In this document: positions 50,976-63,039 of the stretch, piece after piece
How positions within the stretch are numbered: the first letter of the stretch is position 1
Layout: each line of letters starts with the position of its first letter
NCBI RefSeq assembly: GCF_008831285.2
Contig: NC_045139.1
Location: 15,668,354 to 15,732,353, forward strand
Origin: Nymphaea colorata
Lineage: Eukaryota > Streptophyta > Magnoliopsida > Nymphaeales > Nymphaeaceae
Direction: 5' to 3'
Length of the DNA: 64,000 bases
Translations under genes and position numbers: made by a program
Notes under the pieces: model-generated
Told to the model about the DNA's origin: nothing
Databases searched by the model: none
What the model saw: only the letters and a program-made list of their open reading frames with translations

Positions 50976-51542
50976 CAAGCACATTTCTATCTTGCCACTT
51001 TTACGACACTAACACATTACTGGATGACTTGATTCGCACTCATCTTTCCTTGTTTCCCTTTTCTTAAAGCCTTTTGCCCTGTTTCTGAAAAGACTTGTTG
51101 ATCGCGCACTATTCTAAAATACTCGGTTTCGTTTTCATGGAAATGGAAATGGTTTACCTTTCTATGGCAAGGCACGCTCTTCTCAAAATTCTCATATCAT
51201 CTGAAAAATCACAATGAACGTGTACACAAAGATGATAACTATAGCAGCAGAAAATTTCTGCCTCTGCCTCTGCCTCACAAGTTACTAAAGGCTTTATTTC
51301 CCAAAGCCAGCAGTTTCTACTATATTTGTCCAAGGGACATGCCATACTGGGTGGCGGACATATAAAAGGTACATCATCTGCTTGATTTTTTCATAACTGT
51401 TATTTTCTTGGACAATAAAAGGTAGGATTATGACACTTAAGTTAAAGGATATAAGACTCTGCCTAGGTCCTGACGTAGTCCAAAATCTTGAGGAAGGCCT
51501 TCGAGTCTAAGGACAGTTCATACTCACTCGAAAAGTAGATGC

Positions 51543-51545
<3 letters not shown>

Positions 51546-51585
<40 letters not shown>
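51546..51585. repeat. (AT)20 microsatellite
   Basis: A perfect 40-bp AT dinucleotide run in spacer DNA. The open frames of repeated I and Y across it are artefacts. Confidence 0.95.
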
Positions 51586-51587
<2 letters not shown>

Positions 51588-52404
51588 CAGATATCAGAAA
51601 TCGGGCTAAATGCATACAGATAAGCAATAAGAAAGAACACCTTTGCAACCCTCCATGGCAAAAAGCAATAACCATGTCGTTGCAGCTTTAAAATAATCGT
51701 TGTGGCCGTTGCCGACAAAGATCTCTCATCCAACAAATTTAATGAAGCCAGACTGTATGCGGCCAGGCAACAAGTTAGAGCAAAACAGACAGATTATGCC
51801 AAGCTTGGCTAGTGGTTCACGTTGAGGCGAGCTGAGCTCAATCTTGGCTCATGTAGTTCTTCAAGAAGTTGTGCGCAACTCATGAATTGAATCAAACACC
51901 GAAGTTGGTGCAATGAGCTTGACTGAATCTGCATGTAATCCCATACATTTATGATCTAAGTCCTTAGATCTACTTTATTTTTTCACACATAAAGGAACAG
52001 ATAGTCTATGAACCTTAGGTAGCTGGCCATTCGTGAGAGGCGAAGCCACCTCATCAGGTCCAGGTTTGCTTTGAGGCTTGGGTAGTCTTATGGTATACTC
52101 TTCAACTTGATTGTCATGCATGTCACTATTTGCAGTTTAGAAAAATAATAGTCATGAGAATCGAACTGAGAACGCATCGACAACAAGACACTCAGGCCAA
52201 CGAACAATGACCAGCCTTAAAGCAACAAACAACTCATATAACTTTGCTGCAAATTCTGCAATCACGTGGGATTGGGACTGTTTAGGTAACGAGGATTGCC
52301 CCTCATGCATTTTCTTAATCATTCAGTTGTTGTGGTTAACTTTTTCCTCCTGGATGACAAGCATATCAATTTGCATGCAGAATATATCACAAGTTCATGT
52401 TGAA

Positions 52405-52585
52405 CATGGTGGAGCTAGAAATTTGTGGACGAGAGGTACTAATATATAATATCTTTGACAATTTAGATTTAAGTAACACTAATATATAGTAAATCAAGTT
52501 ATGTAGATGAACTATATGTTAACAAACTAAATTGTTTAGGTCCATGCGGACAATTGCCAACAAAAGCCCACACCTAGCTCCGCCT
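52405..52585. mobile_element. Small hAT-like MITE
   Basis: The left end CATGGTGGAGCTAG and the right end CTAGCTCCGCCT form inverted repeats with a perfect GGAGCTAG/CTAGCTCC core. Eight-bp flanks ATGTTGAA (52397-52404) and GAGTTGAA (52586-52593) match at 6 of 8 positions, as for an aged hAT target-site duplication. The core is AT-rich and non-coding. Confidence 0.5.
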
Positions 52586-55321
52586 GAGTTGAAAGGAGAG
52601 TCCTCAAGGGTTTTACCAACCACAAGCTTGCCAACATACAGCTAGTTATAAGACTGTTTCCTCATTTTGTTCTCAAGGATAGTTTAAGTTTGATCTATAC
52701 TTGCATTTTTTCGCTTGAACAACATCGATTCGATTTGAATCAGCTGATTTTGCTGCATTGATCAAATTATCAATATAAAACACCAATGTAAATTTTTTCT
52801 TGGCATATCACTATCAGTACAATGATAAGTCTATGTATATAATCTGGTGTATATGAAACACATGACCTCATCTCAATTCATGTGAGGTTGGGGAATGAAG
52901 AAATGTTTTTCGTGTTTTAATGCAAGTATTTGCTTATGTTTGGTCTTTGCGAATATAAATATCAATTGGAACTTTCTTGTCATAAAAAACTAGAATCTTT
53001 GAACTTCCATTCCAAGGTGAATCTACTAAGGTTACAGGTTTACCTCAATCTTTCTTTTCTTTATCATTTTCTTATAGTATATGTCATCTTACAGAAGTTA
53101 AACTTGTTATTTTGCAATTTTGTTGCTTTGTTTACTTCAATTGCGCATGGATCTGATGGAATTTGATCATTATTTATTGAAATCTTTCCAAAGTCTTTCG
53201 TAATTTATCGGCCTAAGCTGTCTCTTCTTTTCCTAGCGTAGTGTCGATGACGCCTTTGGTTGTACTCTGCTGAAGGATAACAAAACTTATTTAAATGTTT
53301 TATTTGTATAAAAAATCACAACTGATCACAAAATATTACCTAAAATTCTGTTAAAGATTGGGGCAAATTTTTGAAACATTAGTCCTTAATGTTTCATGAA
53401 TTTACCCTAATCTTTGAGATAGATTCATGAAACACTCTATTAGTGTTTCAACTGCCAAACGACCCCTAAAGGTTTGGTTTCAACTTGATCAAAGCCGTAA
53501 AAAAATGTGAAGGAATCCATCTTTATGAATTTGAGTTTGGGATGGTCTACCAGGCTTAATCATGTGACTCAGTAAAAAGACAAGCTTTATACCTTAAGTG
53601 AAAGATGTTGAAAAAAAAAAAATCAATTCACATTATTTTTTTTTTCTTTTTTTTAGGTGAGTAGTTCATTCAACCGCTGCAAAGAAAGGCCTTGTCTCCC
53701 CCTGCACCCATCACCTCCAAGGTTTATAAAAATTGTTTTCGAACCTTTTATGGTTCATAAGAAGACTGCACTAGGTCTTGACAGCGACTATAAGATTTAA
53801 ACATCAAATCATTTTGAGGTGGGTCTCAGTGCGCTACAATTCCTTGAAATGTCAATGCAGGCTAGTTCAATTCAACCAATGTAGACCAATAACTTTTTTT
53901 TGTGGATAAAATACTGGATACAAATCAAATATAAAATAACAATTTTTTTTTTTTGGTAGTATCATCGAAGCAATCAAACAATAGATGAGTCGATACAAGT
54001 ATATATATATATATCCAGAAATGCATTAAGAAATCTCAAGCACAATCCCCAATTACATCAGATGGTGTGTTTAATTCAACCATCTAATAATGCATTGCAT
54101 TGAACAGTCATGCCGGAGTATTAATGTGGTCGAATTTCATGCATTCAAGTGTCCAACAACATTCGTTACTAGATAGAAATAGAAGGAGGATGCCGGAGGA
54201 GCTGAGATTCTTCCCTTTCCCCTTGCCTGCATTTTTGGAAATTATGCGTCAATAATGTATCATGTAGACTAAAATATTGTTACACTTTATCGTTTATAGT
54301 TTAGGGAAATCACATCCACATAACTTAAATAAATAATGTAATGGAACAAATATCTTAATTTTCATTGGCTCTATTCCACTTATTCATTTTTTTTTATTAT
54401 AAAAGACAAGTCACTTTTTCTGCAGTGATTTAATGCTGATTATATAACCTTTTTAATGCATGTCCTATTCATTGAGTTTTTCTTTAACATTATCAAAATA
54501 AGTAATCTAAAATTATGTTGACGCCAAAACTCATTAGGGGTTTGGATGATACCAAAGAAACCAATTTTTGGAGCTAAAAAATAGTTTTGTTTCATTTAAA
54601 CAATAAAAAATAAATTTGGGAACGAGTAAGTTGACATTCCCTATATTATTAAAGAAAATGTGTTTGATCCTTTCATCTAAACATATAAACAATTAATTTA
54701 AAAAAAATTAAAACCAAAATTTTTAAGCTTGTCGTCCAAACACTACCTAGTTTAAGCAGGTGGTGGACGGTAACGAATTTTGAAGAAAAATAAAAATAAA
54801 GTGTGTAGAGAGAGAGAGAGAGAGAGGGAAAAGGAAGGGGAACACGGGGTTCCTTATCTGAGAAATCTACCGCCACAGGCAGCACATCTTCGCTAAAGGG
54901 GAAAGTCATTTATTATAACATTGAATGACAAGAACAGAAGGGTGGTCTTCTTCCTTCTCCCTCTCTACGCACGACGCCTTCGTTGAATTTATTATCCTGT
55001 ATGGTCTTCTCGGGTTTCATCTTTTCATCGCCATCGTCCCGTTCGTTCGACTTGTGATTAATTACTAGGCTAGGGTTTCTGCCCATCATCGGAGAAGTAG
55101 AAGAAGGAGATAGGGGGAGAGAAAGAGAGAATCAGGACGGAGAAAGGGGAATTGGGGATTTTAGAAATTAAGGAAAGGTGGACGATGAAGAGGGAGGGGT
55201 GAGGAATGGTAAATGTGGTGAGAGGCTTTCTTCTCTTTTTTGGCCGTCCTTTCATCTGGTGCTAGGGTTTCGGCTTCATTTCCTCTTTTCTGATTCGTTA
55301 TCGTGGCGCCATCCACTGGAC

Positions 55322-55411
55322 ATGGTTCAAACAGATTGGCGTCCAAGGAGTTTGATTGAATGGTTACTTGAGCTGCGCTTTCTCGATCTGGGTTCCGTCG
55401 TAGGTTGCTGA
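55322..55411 (+). other. Upstream ORF (29 aa) before the NST1-like gene
   Basis: An ATG at 55322 opens a 29-codon frame ending TGA at 55411, 257 bp before the main start. The peptide starts MVQTDWRPRSLIEWLLELRF and continues LDLGSVVGC. It lies in the GC-richer leader region and could be in the 5' UTR. Whether it is transcribed or conserved cannot be seen here. Confidence 0.35.
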
Positions 55412-55668
55412 AGAGGAGGAATTCTGGGGCGTGGTTGGAATTGGTACCTTACCTTTTTCCCCCCTTTTTTTGGCGTCATTGAGTTTCATTTTCTTGCCGA
55501 AATCATCAAATTATCGTCCAGCCACGAGTTTCTTCCCCGCGAAGTTTTGGAGGAAGGTGGGAGCATTCCATTTTTTTTCCTTTTCCTGTCGGAGTTTGCA
55601 GCGGGTTCAGGAAACCTGGAGATTAGGGATTGGAGTTTGGGTGGCGTTAGGGTTTCTAGGAGAGGATA

Positions 55669-58600
55669 ATGTGTATACTGTGCGTTGTGCAGAAGTGGTC
55701 CCGGCGCATTGCGACCATGCTGCCGTGGTTGGTCATCCCTCTGATCGGGCTTTGGGCTCTTTCTCAGCTGCTGCCGCCCGCTCTGAGGTTCGAGGTCACG
55801 TCCCCTCGATTGGCTTGCGTTTTGGTTCTGTTGGTTACGTTGTTCTGGTACGAGATCTTGATGCCGCAGTTGTCGGCGTGGCGTGCTCGCAGAAGCGCTC
55901 GCCTGAGGGAAAAGAGGCGTTTTGAAGCTATTGAGATGCAGAAGCTGCGGAAGACGGCGACTCGTAGGTGTAGGAATTGCCTGACTGCTTACAGGGAGCA
56001 GAATCCCGGTGGGGGTAGGTTCATGTGTTCTTACTGTGGCCATGTTTCTAGGAGGCCGGTTCTGGAGATACCTGGTGGAGTTCTGGGTTGTAAAACCATG
56101 GAGGGGATCGGCGCATCAGGTATTATGGGCGACCTAGTTGGAAAGGGTGGGAAAATTTGGAACGGGAAGGTCTGGACGGAACGACAGGGGTGGGGTGGCA
56201 GCGGGAACGGGTGGTTCTGCGGCGATTGGTCGGAAAATGTAAATTGGGCAGGAGGAACTTTTCCGGGGAAATCAAACTACTGGGGAAAGAGCGGCGGCGT
56301 CTTTGGTAGTACATATCTTAGTGGCGATGACAGGTGTTTGGCGGAGAAATCTTATTCTGGCGTTGCTGTTTTTGGTGGCAGATTGTTGGGTGTTTCCCTA
56401 GTGAGTATCAGGTGGCTGTGGAGGAAGGTGTTTAGGGTTGGTTCTTCGGGAGAAGATCCATCTTCCGACTCAGATAACAGAGCTAACTTAAGGAAAGGTG
56501 AAGGTGGGTTAGGTTTCCAGGAAAGCAAAGGAGAAAAAGCACGCAGGAAGGCTGAGGAGAAGCGGCAGGCTAGGTTAGAGAGAGAAATGCTAGAAGAGGA
56601 AGAAAGGAAGCAGAGGGAGGAAGTGGCCAGACTTGTAGAAGAGAGAAGAAGATTGCGGGATGAGAAAACGGATGCAGAAAAGGAGCATGTGAAGGGGCCG
56701 GGTCTGGAGAAGGATAGAGACAGTAAGAGGGAGAAGGAGAGCGAAAAGAAGCGGCATGAGAAAGCCAAAGATAGAGATAGGCTTTCCAGTACCGATAGAA
56801 GCAACTCTGAAGGAGAGGAGGTCGATAAACGGAGTAGCAGGGAAAATGAGAAGAAGCGTGAGTTTGATCGAAAGATTGACGGTGAAAGAAAGGACTCGTC
56901 AAAGCAGTCTGCGAGTCAAGCCATAGAAGTGAAATCACCTGAAAGCTTCAGGGTTCACGGTTCAGATACAGGGCATGGCGGAAAAGGTTCTAATAATGCC
57001 AGCAAGGTTGGTGCCTCCAGATACTTTGACCGTATGAGGGGGTCCTTTTTATCTTCCTCTAAAGCGCTAGGTGGGAGTGCTCTTACCCCATTCTTTGGAA
57101 GAGGTGTTCAGGCTGGAACTCAAACTCCTGCAACAAAAATCAGCAAGCCTGGTAGTGGGGATCATGTGCACACACATTCTACTGACTTGCCTGTTCAACA
57201 GCCTAAACCTACTTCAACCTCTGTTTGGGATGGAATGCTTCCATCAAGACTTCGTGCTGAGGTCATTGATGGCAACTCTGAAACTTCTCCCAAGCGGATT
57301 CCTGCTTGTGCCAATACCTCGGAGATGCATTTGAATGAATACAAGACTGGAAGGCCGTCGTCAGGAAATGGAGATAGTAAAAGCTCCGGTGTCACGTCTC
57401 AAGCAACAGTAAGTTGTAATTCTGCATTTGATTGTTTTTCTTTTTCTGTTATATATATATAGTCTCCGTCAAGCTTTTTCACAGAACTAAATGAACAAAA
57501 GGCAACTTCCATTACAGAGTAGAGAAACTTATTTTTCCTTACATTAGAATTATTCCGGTAGTCGTTGTTCCTTAGAACATATATGGAAGAAAGAATTTCA
57601 TTCTTACAAGGCCAGATGCGTCAACTCTGATCTTTAAATTAAGCTGCTGGAATATGGATTCTCCAGGTGCATGTGGAGCCACAATCAGGTGCACAGTTGT
57701 CAGCCCCAAAGAAATCATGGCAGCATCTCTTTTCAAGGACAAAGACCACATCTATGCCGCCTAACACAAAACCTGATTCACAAGCTATCCAGGTAGAGTT
57801 TGGAGCTTCCCATTTACCAGAACTGGCCTCACCAACTCACTCACTGCACAATCAGCATTCAGTTGGATTTTCAACACCAGTAACAATCCCTTCAATTGCA
57901 AGTAGCTCTGTGGGTGGTTGCTCAATGCCTAAACACACTTTTGAACCTGGTTCTTTTACCCTGGTTGATCCAGTGCATGATCACATAGTGAAGGGGGAAT
58001 CATTTGATGACACTGCTTATATAACAGATCCTGTATCTTTGTCTTTGCTGGGTCCTGTTTCAGAATCCCTTGACAATTTCTCTCTAGATATCGGCGCAGG
58101 ATTTTTAGCTGATACACCACTAGAAAAAACTCGTACACTCAAGAAAGTGTCCACTACAGCTGAAGTTGTCAGGCCTTCCCCAATTGAATCACCTGTCTCT
58201 AAGCTTTTGCCTCAAGGATGTGCTGATGAGGTGAATTCCAGTTCTGGCCAGTTTTCATGTAGCCCAAGGTCATCTGATAGTAATGGCAATACACATGAGC
58301 AAGGTACGTGGCACATGTGGGATACACCACCTATTGTTCAGGATGGACTAGGTTTAATTGGTAGTCCTTCTGCCTGGCTCTTACCAACATTGAATAGTAA
58401 TCAAGCTAGCCAGGACATTTTGCACCCTCTACCACATTCATCTGTATTCTCTCAGACACAATTTGCAGCTGAAGATCAGTTAGTTCCTTGTTCACATTCT
58501 CCACCGAGCTTTTGCTCCAGTTATGGTCCAAGGACTGGAGCATTTGAATCTGTTGGTCCTAGTTTGAATGGTGAGGATCCATGGCAGCAAAAATCCATTT

Positions 58601-58873
58601 TTCAGCCTCTGCCAGAAGGGGATGGGCATTTTTCTCAGCACAAGCAAGAGAGCTTTCTTAATAAAGAAGTCACTTGTGACACAGCAACCAGACAGGCTGG
58701 GAGTCAAACTTTTGAACCATCTCCAGGTGGTTGGTCCAGGTGAGCTTTCAAACCTTTTGACAAAGCTGTAAAGAATTCCATCATATTTCTGATCCTATAT
58801 TTCCTGCTTGTCATCTTTGTTACACACTTGGTCTTGCGGTTCACCCTTATGGGTGTTGACTGTATAGATTTGT

Positions 58874-58911
<38 letters not shown>

Positions 58912-59249
58912 GTTTATGTTTCCATTAATGCACCGTACAGTGAAAACTCTTTTTAGGTGCCCTCTAATAGAACTAAGTAACAAACATGATTCAATTTTCA
59001 GAAGCGTCTGAATTCTTAAAGTAAGGCTTATTGATCTGCAGGTAAGGTTTAGAAGGATTTAAAATGGAATTTGCTAAATTGTTATGCCATATGAACAATA
59101 AGAGCTTTATATATGAGAGCAGATTCTTAGGATTTTTTCCTTGGAAATTGCTGTCGCATGGTTACTTCAAGGCTTCAAGTAATACTCGCATGTATGTCCT
59201 TCGGGACAGCAATGATGGCATCATGTACCCTGTGTGTGTCTGTTTTGTA

Positions 59250-59291
<42 letters not shown>

Positions 59292-59945
59292 CACAAAATT
59301 GGGGAGAGAAATTGTCAGTAATTTGGAGCAGAAGATGGACAAGAAGTGTCATTGCTACAAGTGTGATCTTTGTTAGTCTTCTCATAGACAAGGTTATTCA
59401 AGACATATTTTTTGTTCTTTCATTTGAGGTGAATTGTTCAGCATAACACTAATTTCCATACTTACTGCCCATTCTATCCTAAATCTGAACATGGTCAGAT
59501 GGACAATAAGTGTCATTGCTACAAGTGTGATCTTTCTTAGTCTTCTCATAGACAAGGTTATTCAAGTCATATTTTTTGTTCTTTCATTTGAGGTGAATTG
59601 TTCAGCATAACACTAATTTCCATACTTACTGCCCATTCTATCCTAAATCTGAAAATGGTCACATATGTCCTCTAAAGATTAAAAGTCATAAGTTTTTGGC
59701 AATATTTTGATAATATCAAGATATTATCATTTATCAACAAAAAAGAAGAGACACGTTTATTGGGAAATGTTGTCACATTCCAAATATTAATTACTTTCTC
59801 CTTTTTAAAACAATAACTTTTCTCTATATGTATTTTAAGTGTATGTTTTCCATGTTTTGGTCTCTTTCAATGTTTTAAATTATTCTTGATCGTTCCCAAT
59901 TTTTTTGTAAAAGAATTAGTAATAGTTCTGCTAATTTGATATCCC

Positions 59946-60001
<56 letters not shown>

Positions 60002-63000
60002 GTCTGTATGTAAGTATGCACATATGAATTTCTAGGATGTCCCCAAAAAAAACACAATTTTAGAAAAGTTTTCCAAGAAAAATATCTCGCTCACAAAGGT
60101 ATGAAAATAGTACTTGCGACAATATTTTTAAAATGTTTAATGTTACTTTCTCTTCCAGCAGATGTGGCTAGCCAGGTTGAGTGAATTTTGTCAAGCTGGC
60201 TGTGACCACTGATTGGCATGACGTTGGCTTCTTTTTATTGTCCACTTGATTTAAGTAGTAAAGACTCCTTAATATGGTTTCTCATTCAGATACAATTAAA
60301 CAAGAAAGAGAACATTTTGGTCTAGAATGCTGGCTTGGAAGCTCTGTGACATAAGAAACCTAAAGATTTATAAAAAAAATTCTTAGAAACAACAATTTTA
60401 TAATTAAAAAGGAGAAGACCTAAATGCAGGCCATTGTTCGTGAATTCCTCATGGGCCATGTATTACATTTTTGTTTATTTTGAGATTTTTTTGGGTTTGT
60501 AGCTCACATGTCTGTGGTTACAATCACGAAAAAGTACACTCACACATTCATATACTCCAAACTCCAAGTCTATATGTCAAGAACCTCTATATCTTAGGAT
60601 GGACAAGATGTGTGGAGATACCAATACCTACTCTACTTAGTCCTAAATTCCTAATCGTCAACACAATGTGTGGTATAATTTTACTTGCAAGTTGGAAATG
60701 GTCTTTTAGAACTTAAGAACATGGGCTTGCTGTATGGAACATATTTGGAATTTTTATTAAGAAAAATTTAAGCAATCATGAAAAACTAACGTTTGACTCC
60801 ACAAACTGGTGTCATGATCCAGATGTTGGAATGTATACATGCATCACTACAGTCACATGGCCCAGTAACATGGGCTTATGATTTCATCTTCTGAAGTTTT
60901 GGATCTTCACTAGTGCCAATTTTATCAGCTCACTTTGAAAATTTTATGCTCTTCTAGAATGATGCCTTTTACAATCTCAAGATGCTGCTCACTGCCTTCA
61001 GATTTTCTGAAAGCATGTTCCCGACCCTTGTTCCAATAAGGGAATTTTTTTTATTTGTTATTTTTATTACAGGGACATCCTCCATGTAATCTTCTCTATG
61101 CATTCTTACCTGTTGATATGATGGTGCCAAGTAGCGCCATGAAATGTGCATTTTTTGTTTACCCATTTTGATAATAATAGGATTACCTTCTTGTCATATC
61201 TTGTTCCTGCCATGACTAATCTCTTCCTCTCTCACATAGTGAAGTGCATTTTATTTTTTCTTGCACAGCTTCAAACCATCTGTAAGATGGTGATTTATTG
61301 GCTTTTCTATCTTTTGAACTCTAGCTGTCGTGTACACCCACCCACATTGAGGTATTTATATGATGAAATAAAAGCAATTTCTGATTATATTGGCCAACAA
61401 AATAAGAGCAGTTAAGCAAAATTTGCTTTTGCTAATCAATAGAAGGTAACAATAATGAATTAAGTCGAGCCCTGACTGGCTGCATGGCTACTGTGCAATT
61501 TGCGCTTGACAGTCTGCACTATGTTGGTACTCTGGTCACTTTTCCAAATCCTATGGAAGGAAAACTTGTATTAGTTGAACCTGTGGTTTGTGCTAAACCT
61601 GTGGTTGGGCTTGTGTTAGTTGGACCCCCCAGGTGGGTGGTGTGGCCAGAGAAAAAGGCTTCCTTAGCTGCAGAAGCTACACCTGAAGGTTAAGCTTCAT
61701 TAAATCAAGGAGGAACCACAGGAAGCTAAGCTTTCAGAATGCATCACCTATTTGGACTCGGTTCATCTCTCACGCCTACAAAGTACAATGTATCCCTCTC
61801 ACACGTACAAAGTACAGTGTATCCATTACTACATGACAATTTTGGGGAGCTGGCAATTCGGAAATCCAGGAGTTGCTGCAAAAGATTAGGTAGAAGCAAT
61901 CAAATCTGTCAAAGAAACGAATAGATATTTCTAAGACTAGTTTTTACATCTAGACCATCATTATGATATTATCCATATGACCACTAGCATAAGCTTTGAC
62001 CCTTTTGGTGGTTTTATGGCTGATGCTAGTAGAAACTCACATGGACCATTAAGAGGTTGTTGCACCAGCGTTGCACCTCCACCTGTGTGGGTTCGGGAAT
62101 GGGTGCTGCACTAGTTCCAAATTTATTCGGTAACCTTGGTAAATGCAGTTTATTATACCTATTTACTTAGTCTTTCAATCAAGCTGAGTGTCATCAAATG
62201 GGTGATTAACTGGCCGATTCATTACCTTTAGTCGAAGGAGCAACTTGTATATATGCTTCTGCTATGGAAGAATTCTAAATGGTCTTTGCTTTTGATATTA
62301 AAATGTGGCACATTGTCGTTGTGTTCAGACCATAAAATGATGCAGACATTGCTTGATTTAGGTTTTAAGGTTGTTAGTGAATGTTTTCCTATGCTGTCTA
62401 GGTTCACCATTGGCCATCTTGTCAAGATAGTCAAAAAAGAGATCACGTGAACCATATGAAGCAATACAAGTATAATATCAATATATTCTGGAGTTTGTAA
62501 AGGCTTTGCATAGTCATTTAGCACGTACATGGCAGAAATCATGAAGATGTTTGCAGGAACTTTTGACATCTTGGTTTCATGTTTTGGTGTGAGATCCTTG
62601 GTTGTAGTGCTGCCATCTTGTGAAGCTGTTTTGAGCGTTTATACATAGTGTAAACTCCAGTCGTGATATATGTTTGATATATATTTGCCCTTATAGTGCT
62701 TATTCATCTTGCAAGTACCATGTCCATAATACGTTGACTACATAGGAGGCCCACATTTTTTTTTTGTTTCCTGGAAAGTTAAGGAAACGCTTTATGCAGT
62801 TAATGTTTTTCAGAGGCCTGTTTTTCGATTTCATCATAGGGGAAGCTTTCACGGATGTGTGCATTGCTGCAAACCTTTTGATTTCAGAGTCTTAAAATTC
62901 CCTTCTTTGGCTAACGTGCAGGAACAACTGGGTTGTGGATCAAACTGGAAATGGTGCTGCGAACGGCCCGCCAATGAGGCCACACATCGGAAGCCTTTTT

Positions 63001-63039
63001 TCTACTCCAGATGTACAGTCTCTTTGGTCGTATAAATAA
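55669..63039 (+). CDS. Membrane/zinc-ribbon/coiled-coil protein ('NST1-like'), 3 exons
   Basis: Exons 55669-57408, 57667-58739 and 62922-63039 join in frame to encode 976 aa. Function is unknown; plant homologues are often auto-named 'stress response protein NST1-like' because of their charged low-complexity region, which is not proof of relation to fungal NST1. Visible parts: two hydrophobic segments at about residues 17-37 and 46-66 (a membrane hairpin, no cleavable signal); a basic linker; and a CxxC-x15-CxxC zinc ribbon at 101-123 (CRNC...CSYC). A W/G-rich stretch follows at 165-210, with a further hydrophobic patch at 231-249. A K/E/R-rich coiled coil spans about 288-345, then a KE/RD-rich region to about 410 and a long S/P-rich tail. 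The ending SLFSTPDVQSLWSYK sits in a 38-residue terminal exon. The first ATG is used because the residues right after it (MCILCVVQKWSRR) look like the conserved family start. No exon was seen inside the 4.2 kb second intron. Confidence 0.85.
58876..58909 (+). repeat. (TC)17 microsatellite
   Basis: A perfect 34-bp TC run, 136 bp into the last intron of the NST1-like gene. Confidence 0.95.
59251..59290 (+). repeat. Compound (TC)8(AC)n microsatellite
   Basis: TC repeats (59251-59266) pass directly into AC repeats (to about 59289) within the last intron of the NST1-like gene. Confidence 0.9.
59335..59662. repeat. 164-bp tandem duplication in NST1-like intron 2
   Basis: Copies at 59335-59498 and 59499-59662 are nearly identical. 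The few substitutions seen include atggacaagaag versus atggacaataag, ctttgttag versus ctttcttag, and aagacat versus aagtcat. Each starts atggaca and ends in tggtcag or tggtcac. The duplication looks recent. Confidence 0.92.
59948..59998. repeat. (TA)25 microsatellite
   Basis: A perfect TA run of about 51 bp in the last intron of the NST1-like gene. Confidence 0.95.

Larger units (their letters stand above)
50100..54900. other. Spacer between saposin-B and the NST1-like gene
   Basis: No gene is supported. It holds a 138-bp diverged tandem duplication (50701-50975), a 40-bp AT repeat, a hAT-like element (52405-52585) and long AT-rich stretches. A GA repeat sits at about 54806-54826. Confidence 0.55.

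Noticed and set aside
61484..61693. 69-codon frame with V/P/L repeats inside the NST1-like last intron
   Set aside because: No splice sites in the right phase join it to the flanking exons, and it contains internal simple repetition.
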